DNA of 48,435 nt from assembly GCA_025350695.1 (NCBI GenBank), contig JANXXI010000370.1:1-48435 (forward strand), in the 5' to 3' direction. Source of the DNA: Acidobacteriota bacterium. Lineage in GTDB: Bacteria > Acidobacteriota > Terriglobia > Bryobacterales > Bryobacteraceae. The translations under genes and the position numbers were made by a program. Of the stretch, positions 44,858 to 48,435 are shown piece after piece (the first letter of the stretch is position 1; every line of letters begins with the position of its first letter). Below the pieces are notes generated by a model, which was given only the letters and a program-made list of their open reading frames with translations, ran no database searches and had not been told where the DNA came from.

Positions 44858-45646
44858 TCATTTTGTTAGCGCTTCGGCGATCGCTTTTTCCGCTAAGCCG
44901 GCCATTATTTTGTAGCCCGCGGCGTTCGGAAGCAATCCGTCGCTAGTAAGATCTTTGTTGAAGTCCCGGCCGGTGGCCAGGGCTGCGTAGTAGTTCAGAT
45001 AAACTGCGCCTACGGTGGCTGCGTACTCGCTGAGCCAGCCGTTCATGCTGATGATTTTGCCCACTGGGCGCATGCCGGTTTGTTTTTTGTAGAAGTCCGA
45101 GACAGGAGTGAGCGACGCAATGACCACCTTGATGCCATTAGCCTTTGCCAGCTGCACCATGGAGTAGTAATTGTCGGCGCTGACGCCGAGAGTGTTTACC
45201 ACGATGTCGTTGAACCCGGCCTGTATCACGACGACTTTGGGCTTGAGCGCGACCACGTCTTGTTGGAAACGGATCAGCATTTGGGCTGAGGTTTGTTGTT
45301 CGATGCCACGGTTGAAGTAAGGTTTGCCCGTGAAGAAATCAGACCAGTTCAGGGTGACGTCATCGCCCAGGAAGATTACCCGATTTTCGTTGGGTTTCGG
45401 TGTTGGAAGTTCGCTGTCTTCGCTGCCGTACCGGAGCAGACCGCCCCAATCCTTGAGCAGGCGGCGCTGAGTTTCGACGGTTCTTTCGAGGGCTTCGAGG
45501 CGTGAGGGTGGGGCATCGGCGGCGGCTAGGGGGAGGGTTAGGAGGAGAGAGATGAAGACTGACCCGCTCGACTTACAGCCGAGCGGGCTGGCCAGGGGGC
45601 CAGCCGCGGACCAGGGGGTCCGCCCCACTTTTGAACGCACTCCCAT
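44858..45646 (-). CDS. SGNH/GDSL-fold protein, probably catalytically dead
   Basis: This 262-residue protein (ATG 45646) has a hydrophobic signal segment (VFISLLLTLPLAAADA). An SGNH-hydrolase domain follows with the blocks recognisable but altered. Block I reads FLGDDVT instead of GDSxT, so Asp replaces the nucleophile Ser. Block III AGFNDI is normal. Block V reads DGLLPNAAGY instead of DGxHPN, so Leu replaces the catalytic His. The fold looks sound, but an ordinary esterase mechanism is not possible. The first 35 residues are encoded by an inserted triple-hairpin repeat (listed separately), so the N-terminus is unusual. It starts one base after the first propeller gene and lies second in the redox operon. 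Confidence 0.83.
   Translation of the reverse strand: MGVRSKVGRTPWSAAGPLASPLGCKSSGSVFISLLLTLPLAAADAPPSRLEALERTVETQRRLLKDWGGLLRYGSEDSELPTPKPNENRVIFLGDDVTLNWSDFFTGKPYFNRGIEQQTSAQMLIRFQQDVVALKPKVVVIQAGFNDIVVNTLGVSADNYYSMVQLAKANGIKVVIASLTPVSDFYKKQTGMRPVGKIISMNGWLSEYAATVGAVYLNYYAALATGRDFNKDLTSDGLLPNAAGYKIMAGLAEKAIAEALTK
45563..45623. repeat. Triple-hairpin REP-like palindromic element
   Basis: Three perfect hairpins follow each other within 61 bases: CCCGCTCG/CGAGCGGG (45563-45587, nine-base loop), GGCTGGCC/GGCCAGCC (45586-45605, loop AGGG) and GCGGACC/GGTCCGC (45606-45623, loop AGGG). The first two share two bases. The element is GC-rich compared with its surroundings and lies inside the 5' coding part of the SGNH gene, where it is read in frame. 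This is the structure expected of a REP/BIME-type mobile repeat. No other copy was seen in the window. Confidence 0.8.
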
Positions 45647-45647
45647 A

Positions 45648-47189
45648 TTATTTCTTGATGCCGTAGCAATAGAGAATGTTGTCAAAGGTTCCGATGTAGA
45701 CGCGGCCGTTGGCGACCGAAAGGCCGCTCCAGTGGTTCCACTTCTTGATGTCGTCGCCGCTGTTCCATAGTTCCTTGCCGGTTTGCGCGTCGAGGGCGTA
45801 GAGCACTGCTTTGGTTGAACCGGGGATGCGCCGTTCGGCTACGTCATCAAGGCCTATGTCCGCGTAGGCTTGATCGGTATCCTCACCATTTCCGTAGGCG
45901 AAGATTACGCCGTTGGCGATTACGGGCGGCTCGGCGCGATTCATGTCGCGAGAGATCCAGGCCGGTGTGAGCACTGTTTTGCCTGCCTTCTCTTCCACTT
46001 TAAAAGCGACGATTGCTCCATCCTTCACTTTGCCGTTTTCGATGGGGGCTTTGAAGGTGGGGTGCTTTGGTCCCCAGATGGGCGTGAGCACCCAGCGGGT
46101 TCCTCTGGCGTCTTCCCAACTTGCTAGCGAACCCCATATGCCGGCGTTGGCGAAGTTCACATCTTCATTGCAGATGAGCGGAGTGCGATAGGCAGGTGTG
46201 CGGTGATCGTCGCCGCCAATGGAGTTTGTGTCCATCATGAAGAGGCGGCATTCCTTACTGGCGTCGATCATCCACTCCTTACCTTTGTGAGTGAAGATGA
46301 CCGGAGTAACTTGCATGTCTAAGTCGCGCTTCCAGAGCCACTCAGCGTTAGAAGGACCGTAGTAATCGACTAACTTCAGCGCCTTAGTGATAGGGTCCTG
46401 TTTGACGCCGATCATACCGTTGCCGTAGACACCGTTTTCAGGGTCCCACTTACCGTCGCCAGTGCCGGTGTACATCACGCCTTTGTCATCAATGGCGGGA
46501 CCGGTGCGTCCCCACATGCCACCGCCGGCAGGACCCCAGGAGCCGACTTTGTTAGTGGCAAGGTCATAGGCATACACCATGTTAGGATTGCCGCCACAGC
46601 CTTGGGCAGTGTGGGTGTAGATAACGTTCTTATACAGGTTAAGCGCGTAGGGCTTGCCGTTGGAGGGCATGAAAGCCGCCGGGGGCTTCAAGTCTTCGCC
46701 ATCGGCGAGATTGAGTTGGTGGAGCTTGCCATCCCAAGAGACTGCGTAAATGGTGTACTTGCCGGGAGTATCGGCGGGACTGAGAACCGGAGTGGCGGTG
46801 ATGCCACCGGGGCAAAGGATGCCTGCGCCGCGCCCACCTGGCTGAGGTTTGTAGGAGCTTTCAAAATGCTTCTTCCAGATGAGTTTGCCTGTTTCGACAT
46901 CAATGGCGAATAGGTTGTCGTCAACGCCTGTAGCCAGGGCAATCTCTTTGGGACCGGAGGAGGTGTTAACTTGGCCGGCGATAAGTGGAGGGAAGAGCGC
47001 GTGCATCTGACGGACCTGATTATCGAGCTGGATCTTCCACAACAGCTTCATGTTTTTGGCTGTAGTGGGGGAGAGAATTTTCTCATCCCGCTGCCAAGCG
47101 GTGCGTTTGGTGTCGTAGCCATCGGTGAGCCAATCGGCTGCGTGGGCGCAGGTGAGCGTGGCTGCCAGTGTGATAATGAGTCGCCGCAT
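45648..47189 (-). CDS. Exported quinoprotein-like (PQQ-type) beta-propeller protein, first paralogue
   Basis: This is a 513-residue protein with a signal peptide ([17 protein letters not shown]). The PQQ-type blades include [56 protein letters not shown] and [14 protein letters not shown]. It has CPGG and GCGG motifs like its paralogue and no heme motif. Such proteins are often alcohol or sugar dehydrogenases using PQQ, but binding residues cannot be confirmed here. The start at 47189 (GAAG five bases upstream) is preferred over 47207, because the predicted transcription start near 47216 leaves only nine bases before 47207; the ATG-less extension to 47252 overlaps the -35. It is the first gene of the seven-gene redox operon. 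Confidence 0.9.
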   Translation of the reverse strand: MRRLIITLAATLTCAHAADWLTDGYDTKRTAWQRDEKILSPTTAKNMKLLWKIQLDNQVRQMHALFPPLIAGQVNTSSGPKEIALATGVDDNLFAIDVETGKLIWKKHFESSYKPQPGGRGAGILCPGGITATPVLSPADTPGKYTIYAVSWDGKLHQLNLADGEDLKPPAAFMPSNGKPYALNLYKNVIYTHTAQGCGGNPNMVYAYDLATNKVGSWGPAGGGMWGRTGPAIDDKGVMYTGTGDGKWDPENGVYGNGMIGVKQDPITKALKLVDYYGPSNAEWLWKRDLDMQVTPVIFTHKGKEWMIDASKECRLFMMDTNSIGGDDHRTPAYRTPLICNEDVNFANAGIWGSLASWEDARGTRWVLTPIWGPKHPTFKAPIENGKVKDGAIVAFKVEEKAGKTVLTPAWISRDMNRAEPPVIANGVIFAYGNGEDTDQAYADIGLDDVAERRIPGSTKAVLYALDAQTGKELWNSGDDIKKWNHWSGLSVANGRVYIGTFDNILYCYGIKK

Positions 47190-47222
47190 CGTAACTTCGT
47201 TTTGCATAGTGGTCCGGCGTTT

Positions 47223-47252
47223 ACTATATCGTCCGGGAGGAGGGGCCGTCAA
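47223..47252 (-). promoter_or_regulatory. Sigma-70-type promoter of the redox operon
   Basis: On the minus strand, TTGACG (47247-47252, five of six) is followed after 18 bases by TATAGT (47223-47228, five of six). Predicted transcription starts near 47216 and runs through all seven genes to 40017. This promoter helps fix the first start codon at 47189. Confidence 0.7.
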
Positions 47253-47317
47253 GGTTTTGGAGGAATTTTGGCTCGCGGGGAAGGCCTTGTTTTTGCCAAG
47301 ATGGAGGAGTAAAAGTC

Positions 47318-47905
47318 ATGCAAAATAATCGATTATTTTTCGCCATTGGATTGTTGACAGCCTCATCTGTCCTGGGGTTAGAGTTGCGGTTTGAGTATCC
47401 AGCACTGGAGCGAGTATTGGGTCAGCAGTTATTCACTAGTGAGGGCCGGCGGTATGTGCAGGGGAACGAAAAACGCCGGTGCAATTACGCTTACTTAGAG
47501 AAGCCACATATTGGGGAATGGAATGGCCGTTTGGTGATACGGGCGAAGTTTATCGGAAAGGCGGCGGTGGACATGTTTGGCAGATGCATGGGCATTGGCG
47601 ATACTTTCGATTTGACGCTGGTGGGAACTCCCGTTTATCAAAGCGGGATGGTTACATTGAAAGATGTACAGGCGACGACGAATGGGCATAATACGATGTA
47701 TTCGCGGCGGGTGATGAAGGGGCTCGAGCAGGCCATGTCGAAGGATATTGGGTATCCGGTGGAGAAGGATGCGAAGTGGATTTTGGAGCAGCCGAGGGAT
47801 GGGTTTCCGTTTCAGCAGAAGTTGTCGAACCTGGTGATTCAGTCGGTGCAGGCAACGCCTGGGGCGCTTGTGTTGGTGGCGGATTTTGTGCTGACCGTGA
47901 AGTGA
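47318..47905 (+). CDS. Exported protein of unknown family
   Basis: This is a 195-residue protein with a signal peptide (NRLFFAIGLLTASSVLGLE). The body alternates short hydrophobic strands (GRLVIRAKFIGKAAVDMF, TFDLTLVGTPVYQSGMV, GALVLVADFVLTV) with one helix (SRRVMKGLEQAMSKDI), suggesting a beta-rich lipid-binding or lipocalin-like fold. It has two Cys (in RRCNYAYLEKP and FGRCMGIGD) that could form a disulfide. I do not recognise a family. The ribosome site is strong (GGAGGAG, eight bases upstream). It diverges from the redox operon, sharing the 47.2-47.3 kb intergenic region. Confidence 0.75.
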   Translation: MQNNRLFFAIGLLTASSVLGLELRFEYPALERVLGQQLFTSEGRRYVQGNEKRRCNYAYLEKPHIGEWNGRLVIRAKFIGKAAVDMFGRCMGIGDTFDLTLVGTPVYQSGMVTLKDVQATTNGHNTMYSRRVMKGLEQAMSKDIGYPVEKDAKWILEQPRDGFPFQQKLSNLVIQSVQATPGALVLVADFVLTVK

Positions 47906-47913
47906 TGGGAGAA

Positions 47914-48063
47914 TTACGATCCGATGAGCAAACCCTTGGCCGCGGCCACAACCGAGCAGAATACCGCGAAGCCATAGAGGCCGAACAATAGCCAGTTGTT
48001 GGTGTAGCGTATGACAAGTTTTGCGTCTTCGAGGAATTGGGTTCGGAGGTAGGCGCTTGGCAT
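47914..48063 (-). CDS. Small single-span membrane protein, unrecognised
   Basis: This is a 49-residue ORF (ATG 48063) with a polar N-terminal helix (LRTQFLEDAKLVIRYTN) and one strong membrane span (WLLFGLYGFAVFCSVVAAA). No ribosome site is visible, and the frame stays open upstream to 48180, through the hairpin at 48160-48189. The short form is more likely because the upstream part would cross a likely terminator. It could be a real small membrane protein or chance. Confidence 0.35.
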   Translation of the reverse strand: MPSAYLRTQFLEDAKLVIRYTNNWLLFGLYGFAVFCSVVAAAKGLLIGS

Positions 48064-48159
48064 GATAGCCAAGCTTAGAAGGCACAGCGGACACGGCGAA
48101 TGGAGCAAAACCGCGTGGAGTAATTGGTACCGATTGAAGATGGTACTGGACACATTCAA

Positions 48160-48189
48160 TTTTCCAGAGTGCTGGAACACTCTGGAAAA
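48160..48189 (-). terminator. Strong hairpin after the second mscL
   Basis: A 12-base perfect inverted repeat (TTTTCCAGAGTG 48160-48171, CACTCTGGAAAA 48178-48189) has a six-base loop. It lies 18 bases after the stop of the partial mscL on the minus strand. The stem is bounded by A/T tracts on both sides, but there is no long U run after it, so it may act in either direction or only as an RNA-stability element. Confidence 0.6.
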
Positions 48190-48206
48190 GTGGAGCTTTG
48201 GGTTGT

Positions 48207-48435
48207 TTAGCGGCGATTTACTAGAGCGGCGCGAATGTCTTTGAGTAGATCAACTTCCGTTGGTCCGGCAGGGGCTTCTACCTTCGCCGGCATCAAGCTG
48301 CTGACCCAGCGCACCAGCATGAACACAAAGAATGCCATGATCAGGAAGTTGACCACAATAGTCAGAAAGCTTCCATAGGCCCGGACAGCCCGGACTTTTT
48401 TGCCTCGGCCAGGACCGATTATGGGCATCAATGAT
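48207..48435 (-). CDS. Second MscL, 3' part only (gene runs off the window)
   Basis: The visible 75 residues start within TM1's end (SLMPIIG) and include the loop, TM2 (AYGSFLTIVVNFLIMAFFVF followed by MLVRW) and the cytoplasmic helix LLKDIRAALVNRR. They match MscL. The periplasmic loop between MPIIG and AYGSF is only about 11 residues and strongly basic (PGRGKKVRAVR), whereas MscL loops usually exceed 25 residues. The 14.5 kb copy has a loop of normal length. The start codon lies outside the window. Confidence 0.85.
   Translation of the reverse strand, partial: SLMPIIGPGRGKKVRAVRAYGSFLTIVVNFLIMAFFVFMLVRWVSSLMPAKVEAPAGPTEVDLLKDIRAALVNRR

Noticed and set aside
47282-47300. TTGGCA on the minus strand as a sigma-54 site for the redox operon
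   Set aside because: The -12 half reads AGGC rather than TTGC, and a much better sigma-70-type promoter lies at 47223-47252.

Overview
The window looks like a piece of chromosome from an acidobacterium of the Bryobacterales/Solibacter type. This is inferred from gene content, not from a marker gene. The signs are two very large Oar-type TonB receptors with an N-terminal carboxypeptidase-regulatory domain, a Ser/Thr kinase fused to a TolB/WD40-like propeller, a DUF2934 protein, quinoprotein-like propellers beside c-type cytochromes, and a metallohydrolase sitting directly behind a receptor. There is no rRNA, tRNA, CRISPR array or intact insertion sequence.

Layout. 1-8.8 kb (+): the 3' part of a kinase-propeller gene, an M28 peptidase, an ABCD/YddA-type ABC exporter, a SerC-type aminotransferase and an S9 peptidase. 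9.3-12.6 kb (-): the first TonB receptor. 12.9-15.3 kb: a DUF2934 protein, an OmpA-like lipoprotein behind a sigma-54-type promoter, mscL and an orphan HicB-like ORF. 15.4-21.2 kb: dnaE, an SDR dehydrogenase, a heavy-metal-binding-domain protein and a convergent c-type cytochrome. 21.3-24.4 kb (+): a compact flagellar operon (flgM, a small chaperone-like gene, flgK, flgL) behind a clear sigma-28 promoter. 24.4-26.7 kb (-): a PqaA-like hydrolase, a Fur-family regulator and a 56-codon lysine-rich ORF.

26.8-34.0 kb (+) is a six-gene operon: a MacA/HlyD adaptor, two LolD/MacB-type ATPases, a DUF885 metallopeptidase, an NtrC-type response regulator and an NtrY-like kinase. It starts with a good -24/-12 (sigma-54) promoter, so the regulator probably activates its own operon. 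No permease gene is present. 34.0-39.6 kb (-): an Rpn-type nuclease pseudogene broken by two single-base losses, then a receptor plus deacetylase-type amidohydrolase pair.

40.0-47.2 kb (-) is a seven-gene exported redox operon behind a sigma-70-type promoter: two quinoprotein-like propellers, an SGNH-fold protein that has lost its catalytic Ser and His, a c-type cytochrome fused to a ComEA-like helix-hairpin-helix, a diheme MauG/CcpA-type peroxidase, and two lipoproteins (a carboxypeptidase-regulatory-like one and a YVTN propeller). Every gene appears to be exported and the genes overlap or nearly touch, so they probably form one periplasmic electron-transfer or oxidation module. This is the best candidate here for an undescribed system. 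The window ends in an unrecognised exported protein, a small membrane ORF and the 3' part of a second mscL with a shortened periplasmic loop.
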